Below are positions 8,262-17,040 of a DNA stretch of 26,741 nt, in pieces. The notes below the pieces were generated by a model. The model had not been told where the DNA came from and made no database searches. It was given only the letters and a program-made list of their open reading frames with translations. Every line of letters begins with the position of its first letter. Positions within the stretch are counted from its first letter, which is position 1. Source of the stretch: Pseudomonadota bacterium (GTDB lineage: Bacteria > Bdellovibrionota_C > UBA2361 > OMIW01); the NCBI GenBank assembly GCA_900299205.1, contig OMIW01000161.1:1-26741 (forward strand), written 5' to 3'. The translations under genes and the position numbers were made by a program.

Positions 8262-9002
8262 CTAGTGCCCCGACTCCTGCAGCTTTCGAGCCGCCCCACT
8301 ATCAAGATACCATGTCACCTTATCAGCCACACCCCTGAATAGGAGGGCCGGATACTCATCAACTGAACCAATACCCTTAACTACCCTGTTAACGACATCT
8401 GCCTTTGCTTGGCCACTTACCAAAAAAAGGATTCGCCGACCTGCCATCAGAATTCGTGGCATCAAGGTGATTCGGGTCACTCCATCTTTGGGATTCGTAG
8501 CGACCGCTACCAGCCGATCACTCTCGTCCCGAAGGAGCGGAGAGCGCGGAAACAGCGAAGCCGTGTGTCCATCGTCACCCAAGCCGAGGAGGACGATATC
8601 GAATAGAGGCAACTCCCCTCCGATCGCGCTTCGAATCGTCGCCTCGTAGTGCCTTGCCGCCTCCTCTGGATCGGAAAGATCGGTGGGTATGGGAAAGAGT
8701 TGCGGAGGAATCGCCAACCCCGAGAGCATCGTCCCCTGTACCATATGGTAATTTGATTGGTCGTCCGAGTGAGACACATAGCGCTCGTCCCCCCAGAAAA
8801 GGGATACCTTATCCCACGGAACCTCTGCCACCCGAGGAGGATGCCCAAGGGCACGATATACCGATCCCGGAGTTGTCCCTCCTGAGAGCGCTATCGAACA
8901 ACTTCCCCGTTCAGCCACCGCCTCACCAATGAGAGACACCAACTCATCAGCCACATCACCCCCAAAATTTCGGGGCTCGACTATCTCGACATTTGCTTCC
9001 AT
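8262..9002 (-). CDS. pgl: 6-phosphogluconolactonase
   Basis: This enzyme hydrolyses 6-phosphoglucono-1,5-lactone to 6-phosphogluconate in the oxidative pentose phosphate pathway. The 246 residues match the DevB/SOL type in length. Diagnostic segments are ALSGGTTPGSVYRAL (38-52), SLFWGDERYV (67-76) and the active-site strand LLGLGDDGHTASLFP. ATG 9002 has GGAAG a few bases upstream. The gene starts 21 bp after the DprE1-like oxidase and is probably co-transcribed with it. zwf and gnd, its pathway partners, are not in this window, which makes its company with a lipid-sugar oxidase worth noting. Intact. Confidence 0.93.
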   Translation of the reverse strand: MEANVEIVEPRNFGGDVADELVSLIGEAVAERGSCSIALSGGTTPGSVYRALGHPPRVAEVPWDKVSLFWGDERYVSHSDDQSNYHMVQGTMLSGLAIPPQLFPIPTDLSDPEEAARHYEATIRSAIGGELPLFDIVLLGLGDDGHTASLFPRSPLLRDESDRLVAVATNPKDGVTRITLMPRILMAGRRILFLVSGQAKADVVNRVVKGIGSVDEYPALLFRGVADKVTWYLDSGAARKLQESGH

Positions 9003-9023
9003 CTGCTTACTTCCACCAATCCT

Positions 9024-10376
9024 TTACCCGGTTGTACTTGATAGCCCCTCGGTGACCCGACGCCAGAATGAAGACGATATCCGGGGATCCCGCAATCGTT
9101 CTACCTCTCGCCACCGCGGGAAAAAAGCTGCAAACGAACTTGGCTGCATGACAGCATCCTTCGCGGGATATATTCTTCCCTTATCAGCGACCACAATATC
9201 CTCAAGACGGCGAACCAATCGAAACACATCGTCACCAGTGATCGGAAGGTCCAATGCGAGAGTCACCCCCGGCTGGGGAAACGAAATGATACCGGGTGAT
9301 GGCATATCCCCGAACTCCTTCAGGACCGCCAAAAAGGATCCCGCGCCACTTCTCGACAAAGCATCAAGAATCTCCCCAACAGCATCTTGCGACGCAACGC
9401 ACTGAAACTGCAAGAAGCCTCGTGGCCCGTAGAGCCGATTCCACCTCCCCACCGCATCCAGGGGGTAGAAAAAGGGGTCATAATGCGTTCGCTGATTTTC
9501 GACCCGCCGCCCCTTTACTGCTCCATACACCGAGTTAAACGCCCGAATCGACCATGATGAAAGCAACCATGACGGGGCGGTAAAAGGAACGACGACCTTC
9601 TCTCCAACTATCCGACGCGCAACGGGGCCCGCCTCTGCCGCGTGATTACCCCTAAAGAGTACCCCCCGCCCCATTCGTCCGCCACGCGCGAGACAATCAA
9701 CCCACGCCACAACAAAATCGCATCGATGCTCACTTTCTCTAGAGAGTGAAAAAAAATCCCGATAGTGTCCAAAAGGAATAGAATCCACCGTCATCCACGG
9801 ACCCGCTACCCTGGTTAGCTGGATGTCAGCCCATAGAATGACGCCGGTTAACCCGAGGCCCCCGATAGTCGCACTGAAGAGGTCTGAATTACTATCAGAG
9901 GAGCACTCCGTTTCGGTGCCGTCTGAGCGCGCCAGCATGAAGCGCCTTACCCATCGACCAAAAGTCCCAGAACGATGGTGATTTTTACCATGGACATCAT
10001 TGGCGATTGCCCCGCCCACCGTCACGAACTTCGTGCCGGGGGTAACAGGAACAAACCAACCCCGGGGGACGAAAACTGACAGGATGTCGCCTATAGTGAC
10101 CCCAGCCTCACACCGAAGCACTCCCGTCGCCTCGTCGAAGGACCGAAAATACCGCAACTCTCGCATCGGTAGAACAGACTGACCTGAATTAAGACAGACG
10201 TCACCGTAGCTTCGTCCCAAGCCGAACGGAAGCAGAGTTCCCTCTGTCGGCCATGACACAACAGAGCCGGTTCTCGCGCCTGCCGAGAAATTGAGCTGGG
10301 CGATCCCGTAACCGTAATGAGGAGGAAACATTCCCCACGAGCCAATTTGATTCATACGGGAACTCTGACCAGCCAA
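9024..10376 (-). CDS. DprE1-like FAD-linked sugar oxidase
   Basis: The product resembles decaprenylphosphoryl-beta-D-ribose 2'-oxidase (DprE1) and other VAO/PCMH-fold FAD oxidases. Matching segments are FGLGRSYGD (51-59), TPGTKFVTVGGAIANDVHGK (112-131) followed by NHHRSGTFG, YGPRGFLQFQ (316-325) and GRIYPAKDA (400-408). Lys406 aligns with the active-site Lys418 of the mycobacterial enzyme. The histidine used for covalent FAD in related oxidases, and lost in some, is not evident. Cys387, the benzothiazinone target, aligns with Ala375. The longest frame begins at TTG 10376; ATG 10355 is an alternative and neither has a clear ribosome site. The upstream gene is a family 2 glycosyltransferase, and no DprE2 reductase lies nearby. 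The lipid-sugar substrate is inferred. Confidence 0.85.
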   Translation of the reverse strand: MAGQSSRMNQIGSWGMFPPHYGYGIAQLNFSAGARTGSVVSWPTEGTLLPFGLGRSYGDVCLNSGQSVLPMRELRYFRSFDEATGVLRCEAGVTIGDILSVFVPRGWFVPVTPGTKFVTVGGAIANDVHGKNHHRSGTFGRWVRRFMLARSDGTETECSSDSNSDLFSATIGGLGLTGVILWADIQLTRVAGPWMTVDSIPFGHYRDFFSLSRESEHRCDFVVAWVDCLARGGRMGRGVLFRGNHAAEAGPVARRIVGEKVVVPFTAPSWLLSSWSIRAFNSVYGAVKGRRVENQRTHYDPFFYPLDAVGRWNRLYGPRGFLQFQCVASQDAVGEILDALSRSGAGSFLAVLKEFGDMPSPGIISFPQPGVTLALDLPITGDDVFRLVRRLEDIVVADKGRIYPAKDAVMQPSSFAAFFPRWREVERLRDPRISSSFWRRVTEGLSSTTG

Positions 10377-10523
10377 GAAGGATCATCAAGCCGCGAAAAG
10401 CCAACATTCAAATGACCCGCACCATCGCTCTCACTGAGGAGAGCTAGTCCCTGGCGGGGGAGAGCCTCACCAAGGAAGGCTCCTTCAGAAAGAGAAAGAC
10501 TCTTCCGACCACCGAGCAGTTCG

Positions 10524-11210
10524 CTAAGCTAGATTGTACTTGACGATAGCGTATATCGCTCGGAACCCGTCGCGCCATCCGATTTTTTTTCCCTCGGCGT
10601 AAGTTCGACCGTAATAAGAAATTCCAACCTCAAAAATACGAACCGACAGCTTTGCCACCTTCGCAGTAATCTCCGGCTCAAACCCGAACCGGTCCTCCTC
10701 GATGGTTATCCTGTCAAGCACACTCCTTCGGAACATCTTGTAACATGTCTCCATATCGGTAAGATTGATATTTGTAAACATGTTCGAAAGGAGGGTCAGA
10801 AAACGGTTCCCCACCATGTGCCAGAAATAAACAACCCGGTGAGGCCCCGCACCCATGAATCGTGAGCCGTACACCACATCAGCCCTATCGCGTACAATCG
10901 GCTCCATGAGGATTGGATACTCCTGGGGATCATATTCAAGGTCAGCGTCCTGCACGACTACTATATCTCCGGATGCGACCGCGAACCCCGACCGAAGTGC
11001 CGCCCCCTTCCCTTGATTGACATCGTGATATACGACCTTATCAACGAGCTGCTCAATATCCGACTTAAGAAGTTCACGGGTCCCATCGGTCGAACGGTCA
11101 TCGACGATGATTATCTCCTTATCCGCAACGGGCGATGCTTTTACTGCCTCGATAATGGTGCGAATCGTCGTCAACTCATTAAAGCATGGGATAACCACCG
11201 ATAATTTCAT
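10524..11210 (-). CDS. Family 2 glycosyltransferase, dolichyl/polyprenyl-phosphate sugar synthase-like
   Basis: This 228-residue soluble GT-A enzyme probably moves a sugar from a nucleotide donor to polyprenyl phosphate on the cytoplasmic membrane face. It begins [10 protein letters not shown] (3-12), has [12 protein letters not shown] (33-44), a DAD metal site at 88-90 in [11 protein letters not shown], and VVYGSRFMG (112-120). These are classic for DPM1-like synthases. The [13 protein letters not shown] segment and a closing [19 protein letters not shown] are also typical. It lacks the C-terminal membrane helices of GtrB/DpmA types. ATG 11210 has AGGTAAGG just upstream. It is first in the minus run before the DprE1-like oxidase (147 bp gap), suggesting a joint lipid-linked sugar route. 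Confidence 0.92.
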   Translation of the reverse strand: MKLSVVIPCFNELTTIRTIIEAVKASPVADKEIIIVDDRSTDGTRELLKSDIEQLVDKVVYHDVNQGKGAALRSGFAVASGDIVVVQDADLEYDPQEYPILMEPIVRDRADVVYGSRFMGAGPHRVVYFWHMVGNRFLTLLSNMFTNINLTDMETCYKMFRRSVLDRITIEEDRFGFEPEITAKVAKLSVRIFEVGISYYGRTYAEGKKIGWRDGFRAIYAIVKYNLA

Positions 11211-11943
11211 GACCTTACCTCGAATTTAAACAGCCCTTTGGGGGCCACGACGGCACCTCATTCTCCAGGCTAAGGAGGGTACCCGCATCCCCTCACTCGT
11301 GCAAGGTTGCCGACCACCCGAAGCTGAAACCTCCCAGGCCGTTCTACCTGGCGAGACGCCGACTAAAAATAAGCCCTCGACCCTTGCCAACTCCTCCCCC
11401 TTGTGGTCTTATACTGGACATAAAGGTATTGTTTGTGTCCTAAGTCCCTCCGAGATATTTATTTAGAGGTCGAAGAAAATCATCGCTGCCATGGAGGTAG
11501 ACGATAGAACGACAAGGTCGAGCGGAGATCGGTGGGGCTTCTTTGGTTGATAGGAAAGGTTAAGAAGGTTGGTTGCCGTTGTCCGCCCTCAACCTCGAGA
11601 TTCGGGGTTGTGACCAGAGCAGTTAATCCCACCACGGGATATGCCCCACTAGAAATCTCTTCGAGGGGCACCCCTGAGTCTGAGGAACATAATCGAGCGG
11701 GGGGGTCGCTCGAAACCAGCGTTACACAGATCGGCGAAGCCGTTTCACCGGTTAGACATATCGTCAGTTTTAGCCCTCTGGGCTAGAGTAGTTGCATCAC
11801 AGCACCTGGAACACCGGAAAGGACTGACTTCGTCTTTTGCACGATGAGGAGGTTGATATCCGAAAGGAATTCGATCCGTCGCCGTCAACTCCACGAGAGG
11901 GCTTTCCCTGTTGCATAATTCTGAGAGAGGAGCTTTGAAATCC
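11211..11943 (+). other. Gene-free interval with a cluster of hairpins
   Basis: No convincing gene lies between the divergent glycosyltransferase and PH-domain genes. On the plus strand, TTGCCA (11384-11389) and TCTTAT (11407-11412) are 17 nt apart. A 9-bp hairpin with one G-U pair follows at 11416-11440. Further perfect or near-perfect stems are 8 bp at 11590-11610, 5 bp at 11626-11640, 4 bp at 11664-11675, 7 bp at 11693-11713 and 6 bp at 11771-11785. None is followed by a T-run. This could be a structured leader or small RNA upstream of the PH-domain gene, or chance pairing in GC-rich DNA. Short frames inside look non-coding. Confidence 0.3.
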
Positions 11944-12708
11944 GTGAGTTCTGTATCCACCCCAACCTATCGGCGACCTCGAATAGAATCCAGGCGATCT
12001 CCGCGACGTCGTCCCAAAGCGACGACATCCTCCAGAACTATCCGTTCCCGAGAACGGGGAGAAAGGGTTTCAGAGACGCTTCCGGTCGGTTTCTCCGGAT
12101 CAGTTGCCCAGCCCGCCCAGGAGCTTTCGGCTCCCGCAAAACAGCGCAGTGATGTCCTCTGGTATAATCGAGAGGTCGATCTTGACCAGCAGTACCCTAT
12201 CGCGATGCGTTTTTCCGTCAGAAAAAGTTACGGGTGGATTATTCTTGGAGTGATTGCATGTATCTCCTTCATCATGATCCATGGCTTAGCCGGTTTCGGT
12301 CATATGGATGACCCCTTCACCCGCGCTCACGTGACCGTCTTTCGGATTTCTCTTCTGGGTCTCATCGTGAGCATTTCCTATTGGGAGCTCTATCGGCGCA
12401 GCTTTTCTTATCAGATTGAGGGGTTCCGACTCTTGATTCAGCGAGGGATATTCTTCAAAGTGTACGCTTCAGTCCCCCTCCTGCCCGTGGCGGATATTCT
12501 CGTTCGGCGGGGTTTCTCCGACATGATCTTTGGCCTTTACAATGTGTCGCTCCTGATACCAGTGAGTGCTGGCGATCACATGTGCACCATATCGGGACTG
12601 ACCAAGGAAGCTTCATTCGGCTTGCGGGAGTATCTTTGTCAGCAGCTCAACAATCAGGTCTTCGTTGCTGATGCAGCCTTGAAGACCGCCGAGCACCCGA
12701 CGAGCTAA
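11944..12708 (+). CDS. PH-domain (bPH2/DUF304) membrane protein
   Basis: A disordered, arginine- and serine-rich N-terminus (1-45) is followed by two transmembrane helices (about 97-114 and 131-148) and a bacterial PH-like domain (about 152-236). The domain starts with the typical SYQIEGFRLLIQRGIF, continues with VPLLPVADILVRRG, and ends near TISGLTKEA. YdbS/YdbT-type proteins share this order of helices and domain; their role is unclear, with membrane or lipid binding proposed. I chose GTG 11944 (254 aa), with GGAG 11 nt upstream; a longer frame from TTG 11911 exists. It precedes the CCA-type gene by 64 bp with a weak terminator-like hairpin between. Confidence 0.8.
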   Translation: MSSVSTPTYRRPRIESRRSPRRRPKATTSSRTIRSRERGERVSETLPVGFSGSVAQPAQELSAPAKQRSDVLWYNREVDLDQQYPIAMRFSVRKSYGWIILGVIACISFIMIHGLAGFGHMDDPFTRAHVTVFRISLLGLIVSISYWELYRRSFSYQIEGFRLLIQRGIFFKVYASVPLLPVADILVRRGFSDMIFGLYNVSLLIPVSAGDHMCTISGLTKEASFGLREYLCQQLNNQVFVADAALKTAEHPTS

Positions 12709-12727
12709 ATGATTAGATTGGGGTAAA

Positions 12728-12748
12728 TGCCGGGTGTTCGGCACTTTT
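12728..12748 (+). terminator. Weak terminator-like hairpin
   Basis: TGCCG (12728-12732) pairs with CGGCA (12739-12743) across a 6-nt loop, followed by CTTTT. It lies 19 bp after the PH-domain gene. The stem is only 5 bp, so termination would be partial at best. Confidence 0.35.
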
Positions 12749-12772
12749 GTTCGGTGAAAGGCCGCAACCTAT

Positions 12773-14179
12773 ATGAATATCAGCGCTCCTTTCCCCTCTG
12801 ATGCCCGGATGACTGACCGCATTCAGACTGGGCTATCTCCGATTGTTGCGCGTTGCAGTGGTTTGTCCAACGCTCTCGGTGAAGATGCCGGGCTTTTTTT
12901 GGTGGGCGGAGCGGTTCGTGATGCGGCACTCGGTATCGCCCCAACCGATATCGACATCGCAATGCGTCTTGAACCTTCGGCCGCTCTCGAACGGCTCTCC
13001 CATGCGGGGATACGCACCTACGCAACCGGCCTGCGACACGGAACGATTACCGCACTTCTCGCAGACAACACGCCAGTTGAACTCACGACCTATCGTTTAC
13101 CGAATCCTGCGAATAATCCTCTTTTCTCAGATTCGATTGAGATCGACCTATCGGGCCGAGACTTCACGATAAATGCTCTCGCATTCGATCTAAGAACGCG
13201 AGCGGTCGTGGATCCTTTTGATGGACTCGGTGACATTCGGGACGAAATCCTCCGTGCCGTCGCTGAACCGCTCGCTCGCTTCGGGGAAGATCCGCTTCGT
13301 ATCCTTCGCATGGTTCGATTTGGACCAGCGTCAGGACGCACTGTCGATCACGCCACGATGGAAGCGGCTCGAAAGCTTGTCGACCGACTATCTGCGGTGA
13401 GCGTTGAACGAATCCGGGAGGAGCTTGTCCATATCATCTGTTCGTCGCACCCCCGAGCTGCTTTTTACACTCTGAAGGAGTTGGAGGTATTACCGCTTCT
13501 TCTTCCCGAGCTGATGCCAAGTGTAGGGTGTGATCAGAATCGTTGGCATGTTGAGGATGTCTTTAACCACACACTCTCAGTTGTTGAGCGCACCCCTGCC
13601 TCAGACCGGATACTGCGGCTCGCTGCGCTTTTTCATGATACGGGCAAGCCTGCCACCCTCTCAATAGATGACGAAGGCAATCGTCATTTTTACGGACACG
13701 AGGTGGTGAGTGCGAAGCTCTGTGAAGAAGCTCTGATGCGGCTTAAATGCTCGCACGATGAGGTGCGTGATGTGACGCTCATCGTCCGAAATCATATGCG
13801 GAGCATTGATTGTGGTCCTCCTGGGGTGCGTCGCATACTTCGCGACCTTGGTGAACAATTCGACAGATTTCGGGCATTTCAGGATGCCGATAAGACCCCT
13901 GTCATGTCGGAAGAGGATCATGCAACGAGGGTTAACCGTTTTGATGCACTCGTTACCGCGGAAAGAACCCGACTCAAAGGGCGCCCCGTTGACCAGCTTC
14001 AGGTGAACGGTCACGATATCATGGCGCTCGGGATTCCGGCTGGACCGCGCATCGGCAAGATACTCAACGAACTCGCAGAGCTCGTGCTTGATGATCCGAC
14101 GCTCAATGATGCAGAGGTGCTTCTTCAGCGGGCTCGCAAACTTCTCGGCGAGCCGACTGAGCTTCCCCAAAAACGGTAG
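12773..14179 (+). CDS. CCA tRNA nucleotidyltransferase / poly(A) polymerase family with HD domain
   Basis: This class II nucleotidyltransferase probably adds or repairs the CCA end of tRNA. LFLVGGAVRDAALG (41-54) and the metal-binding D59/D61 pair in DIDIAM form the head domain. GRDFTINALAFD (128-139) and DPLRILRMVRF (173-183) form the neck, with VERIREEL (211-218) matching the ERxxxE motif. An HD phosphohydrolase domain begins near 265, with ALFHDTGKP (285-293) and a second metal segment RNHMRSID. HD-containing bacterial members can also have 2',3'-cyclic phosphodiesterase activity. The 468-residue length is normal for such fusions. CCA-adding and poly(A)-adding types cannot be separated by eye. 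ATG 12773 has AAAGG upstream. Confidence 0.92.
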   Translation: MNISAPFPSDARMTDRIQTGLSPIVARCSGLSNALGEDAGLFLVGGAVRDAALGIAPTDIDIAMRLEPSAALERLSHAGIRTYATGLRHGTITALLADNTPVELTTYRLPNPANNPLFSDSIEIDLSGRDFTINALAFDLRTRAVVDPFDGLGDIRDEILRAVAEPLARFGEDPLRILRMVRFGPASGRTVDHATMEAARKLVDRLSAVSVERIREELVHIICSSHPRAAFYTLKELEVLPLLLPELMPSVGCDQNRWHVEDVFNHTLSVVERTPASDRILRLAALFHDTGKPATLSIDDEGNRHFYGHEVVSAKLCEEALMRLKCSHDEVRDVTLIVRNHMRSIDCGPPGVRRILRDLGEQFDRFRAFQDADKTPVMSEEDHATRVNRFDALVTAERTRLKGRPVDQLQVNGHDIMALGIPAGPRIGKILNELAELVLDDPTLNDAEVLLQRARKLLGEPTELPQKR

Positions 14180-14237
14180 GCTCTGTGGGAGCGGGCTTTC
14201 TGAAAACAGGCACGAGTCGGGAGGAACAGGACGAGCG

Positions 14238-14798
14238 GTGGGAATGACAAGCGGGTACTCTAAAATCTTAGCACGAGGGGCGCTTTTTGTTATCTGCATG
14301 GGAGCCGCTGGGGCTTTTGTCTTCCAGGCGAATCCTCCCGAATCAGCGCGGCAAGTCGAGTACGAGCGCTGGGTTGAGGCACAGATACACGCCTCGACGT
14401 TTCCGCTCAGGAAGGGCTCTTCATTCGAAATGCGCGATATTCGAATCACGCTCAGGGAGGCGTCTGCTCACCGCCAGGGCGACCCCACCACCCCAGCAAT
14501 TGATCATCCCGGCGAATGGGTTACGGTCTCTGGGCTTATATCCTCGGCCCCGGTTGTAAGACTTCTTGAACTCGCAAAAGAGGCAAAGCTCTTCCGACAG
14601 GAACCGATTCCAGAGCATGCAGGGACAGAGCCATATTCCGTTGTCGAAGTGACAATCCATGGGTACGGCACGGATGGGACGCCACTGCAATTTCGGTATC
14701 GGGGAAGAAAGGAAGATTTCGAATCCTCGATACCGGCGCGTTTACTGAAAAGCTTGGCGCGGATGTGGGGCGGAGCAGAGACTAAAAAAGAAGGGTAA
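14238..14798 (+). CDS. Membrane-anchored protein of unknown function
   Basis: The 186-residue product has one hydrophobic N-terminal segment (about 11-30, ILARGALFVICMGAAGAFVF), a signal anchor or signal peptide. A charged domain follows, with WVTVSGLISSAPVVRLLELA near the middle and an alternation of beta-like stretches. I do not recognise the family. GTG 14238 follows GGGAGG (14219-14224) by 13 nt and ATG 14244 is an alternative; the frame extends upstream into the preceding gene but that part is unlikely to be translated. The gene is 58 bp downstream of the nucleotidyltransferase and probably co-transcribed. It converges on the TauE/SafE gene. Confidence 0.7.
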   Translation: MGMTSGYSKILARGALFVICMGAAGAFVFQANPPESARQVEYERWVEAQIHASTFPLRKGSSFEMRDIRITLREASAHRQGDPTTPAIDHPGEWVTVSGLISSAPVVRLLELAKEAKLFRQEPIPEHAGTEPYSVVEVTIHGYGTDGTPLQFRYRGRKEDFESSIPARLLKSLARMWGGAETKKEG

Positions 14799-14917
14799 TA
14801 GGAGATGATCCACGGAGCTTGAACCAACTCTCAGAGGCTGCGAATTAAGAGGAGTCAGGGCGAGGGTGGAGCCACTTTGGCAGAGACTCCATTCGTCAAC
14901 AATCATTTTGGAGCCTC

Positions 14918-15703
14918 TCAGATATTCTTAACGATCACCGCACCAGCAACGATGAGCACGAGCAATCCGAAGATAATCTGTAACAGTCGGGGGGCGATTC
15001 GACCCTTAAACCGGACCCCCCAGTGAACCCCCACAAGCGATCCAGCAAGGAAGATTGACGGCACAGTCAACGGAATCGATAGTAAAGTTCCGGCTTGAGA
15101 CACGAGGCCACTCGATGAAATGATCAAAATCGCAACCAGCGATGTCGCCATCGCCTCCGCGACACCGAGCCCGGCGACTGCGATTAATGCCGGCACTATC
15201 AGAAATCCCCCTCCCACCCCGAATAATCTCGACAGTGTTCCGGTAAAAACACCAATCCCGAGCAACCGTACTCCACACTGCACAGCTATGAACCCCTCAG
15301 CCGACGAATCAGGGCAACGCAGCCACCGTGGCGCTCTCGGCCCACGCCGCGAGAATATCATTCGGGTTCCGATAAAGGTCATCAGTCCCGCAAATAAGAG
15401 CAGAGTCATCCGCTCGGAAATCCCCCTCCCGAGACATGCCCCGAACGGAATACCGAGAATGCCACCACAACCTATCGCGATACCCGTGCCCCACCGCACC
15501 TGCCCCCCCCGTCGCTGCGCGAGCGCACCATAAAGAGATGAGATAGCCACGATCCCGAGGGAGATCGCAACCGCCTGTTTCACCCGAAAACCGAGGACAT
15601 GAACCAAGAGGGGAACCGCGAGAATAGCGCCACCCCCACCGGTAAGACCGAGAATCAGGCCCACCGCGAGGCCACACAAAAGAGGAGCAAGAAAAAACAC
15701 CAT
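14918..15703 (-). CDS. TauE/SafE (TSUP) family anion exporter
   Basis: This is an integral inner-membrane protein of 261 residues with about eight hydrophobic segments in two similar halves. The first half opens with GLAVGLILGLTGGGGAILAV (12-31) and the second has the matching TGTLSRLFGVGGGFLIVPAL segment. These glycine-rich repeats are the hallmark of the family. Members move sulfite, sulfoacetate or other small organic acids across the membrane; substrate cannot be read from sequence. ATG 15703 lacks a strong ribosome site. It is divergent from the FkbM methyltransferase gene with a 63-bp gap that must hold both promoters. Confidence 0.9.
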   Translation of the reverse strand: MVFFLAPLLCGLAVGLILGLTGGGGAILAVPLLVHVLGFRVKQAVAISLGIVAISSLYGALAQRRGGQVRWGTGIAIGCGGILGIPFGACLGRGISERMTLLLFAGLMTFIGTRMIFSRRGPRAPRWLRCPDSSAEGFIAVQCGVRLLGIGVFTGTLSRLFGVGGGFLIVPALIAVAGLGVAEAMATSLVAILIISSSGLVSQAGTLLSIPLTVPSIFLAGSLVGVHWGVRFKGRIAPRLLQIIFGLLVLIVAGAVIVKNI

Positions 15704-15766
15704 ACTATTCTCACAAAACCTAGTTGAGTTCTATTCTCATCTTATACCCATTCTGGCCGCGCATGA

Positions 15767-16606
15767 TTGGTCATCCCGAGGTCATCAAAAGGGAAGTATC
15801 TCCTCGATGCCAGCGGATCGCCCATGTTTGATTCTTGCCAAAGTCAATTAGTTATCCCCTACCTCCCTACGATTGCCGCCGGACTCCAACTTGAGTGCGA
15901 CCTCGACAACTTTATTGATAGGTTCGTCCTCACCCATGGGATTTGGGAGCCACTCGTTGTCGCAGCTCTGAGTGCCCTCGTTCGGCCAGGAGATACCTGC
16001 ATCGACGTCGGAGCAAATGCTGGTTATCAATCGCTTCTCATGGGCCATTTTGCGGGGCCGACGGGGCGGGTTTACTCCTTCGAGCCTAATCTCGCGATAG
16101 TAAGAAAGTTACGACGGAACCTGGAACTAAATCCGAGACTCATCGAGCGGGTTGAGATTATCACGTTCGGGCTTGGGGATACTCCTCGAGAGATGTTTGT
16201 TTCACCTGCCACTGATGAAGGTGCGGGAAATGCCGTGCTTTGCGGCGGCCAATATTCTCACACCACCCACGCCGTTGAAATTCGAACCCTCGATTCTTTT
16301 GAGATTGAACGGGTTGACTGTCTCAAGATAGATGTTGAGGGTATGGAGCTGGAGGTCCTCCAGGGCGCCGAAAGAACACTTCGACGATGGGTTCCTCACA
16401 TAATCTTTGAAACCCTCACCCATCACGCTCCTGAGAAACACAGACCGCTCGAAGATTTCCTCCGATCGCTTGGTTATCAACTCTTCGGCCTGAACCTGCA
16501 AACATCAGAATTCTTCGGCGTCACCTATCCATACTATCCGCAGGAAGACACCTTCGCGATTCACCCCGCTCGGGTCGACCAGAGGAACGAGCATATTCCT
16601 CGGTGA
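15767..16606 (+). CDS. FkbM family SAM-dependent methyltransferase
   Basis: The FkbM fold is clear: SAM motif CIDVGANAGYQSLLMG (78-93), acidic post-II segment YSFEPNLAIV (103-112), and the family signature CLKIDVEGMELEVLQGA (185-201) ahead of IIFE. Such enzymes usually O-methylate sugars, polysaccharides or natural products. The start is uncertain: the frame opens at TTG 15767 (279 aa), ATG 15824 would give 260 aa, and neither has a good ribosome site. AAGGGAAG at 15789-15796 fits an out-of-frame ATG at 15807 that would encode only 14 codons, which could be a leader or a sequence slip. No glycosyltransferase or polysaccharide gene adjoins it directly. Confidence 0.88.
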   Translation: MVIPRSSKGKYLLDASGSPMFDSCQSQLVIPYLPTIAAGLQLECDLDNFIDRFVLTHGIWEPLVVAALSALVRPGDTCIDVGANAGYQSLLMGHFAGPTGRVYSFEPNLAIVRKLRRNLELNPRLIERVEIITFGLGDTPREMFVSPATDEGAGNAVLCGGQYSHTTHAVEIRTLDSFEIERVDCLKIDVEGMELEVLQGAERTLRRWVPHIIFETLTHHAPEKHRPLEDFLRSLGYQLFGLNLQTSEFFGVTYPYYPQEDTFAIHPARVDQRNEHIPR

Positions 16607-16749
16607 TGAAATCGGGGCAAAAGGGTTTATTGTCGGAGGCCGCTCATCTTGGGGAGATGAGCCCATCCGCGATCTCAGGCCTCGAGCATCATACGAGGAA
16701 TTTCGGCATTTATATCAGGGCCTTGCAGTTATATCTCCGATTGAATCGC

Positions 16750-17040
16750 TCAATCCTCAAGGACCTTTGTCCTAACATCACCTCTACCCACCACTCCCGC
16801 ATAACCAACAGGCAGGGGAGTTGTTGGAAACCGAGAGTCGGCTCTCCCCCAGAAGTACGCATAATAGGGGTAGATGATGGTGCCTTCCGAAAAAATCGGG
16901 GGTACATCAGAGATACGAGGCAGCTGACCCACATCAGCTTCCTTTAGGGGATCTTTGAGAGAGTGCGTCGTACTCGTCAGTGATAATTGGCAAGACCAAT
17001 TGCATGATGAAAAGGAAAGCGCGACTCCTCGACGGCACAA
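16750..17040 (-). CDS. Possible small hypothetical protein
   Basis: A 96-residue frame opens at TTG 17040 and runs through the otherwise empty interval 16607-17090. Its C-terminal two thirds (from EADVGQLPRISDV) read like a protein: balanced composition, few rare codons, and a tyrosine- and proline-rich stretch YPYYAYFWGRADSRF. The N-terminal part falls inside a long hairpin and is less convincing, so the true start may be further in or the gene may be a remnant. I know of no family match. A competing plus-strand frame (16603-16947) looks less protein-like. Kept at low confidence. Confidence 0.25.
   Translation of the reverse strand: MCRRGVALSFSSCNWSCQLSLTSTTHSLKDPLKEADVGQLPRISDVPPIFSEGTIIYPYYAYFWGRADSRFPTTPLPVGYAGVVGRGDVRTKVLED

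Noticed and set aside
11532-11786. 84-codon plus-strand frame in the gene-free interval
   Set aside because: No family resemblance, no ribosome site, and it runs across several hairpins. The NPTTGY-like stretch recalls chagasin-type inhibitors but nothing else supports that.
11844-11918. Possible 24-residue arginine-rich leader peptide before the PH-domain gene
   Set aside because: No ribosome site precedes its ATG, and short frames like this are expected by chance.
13661-14449. Minus-strand frame of 262 codons opposite the CCA-type gene
   Set aside because: It overlaps the conserved HD domain of the nucleotidyltransferase and the following gene and shows no recognisable motif.
16603-16947. 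Plus-strand 114-codon frame overlapping the FkbM stop
   Set aside because: It has an ATG overlapping the previous stop, but the composition is not protein-like and the opposite strand reads better.
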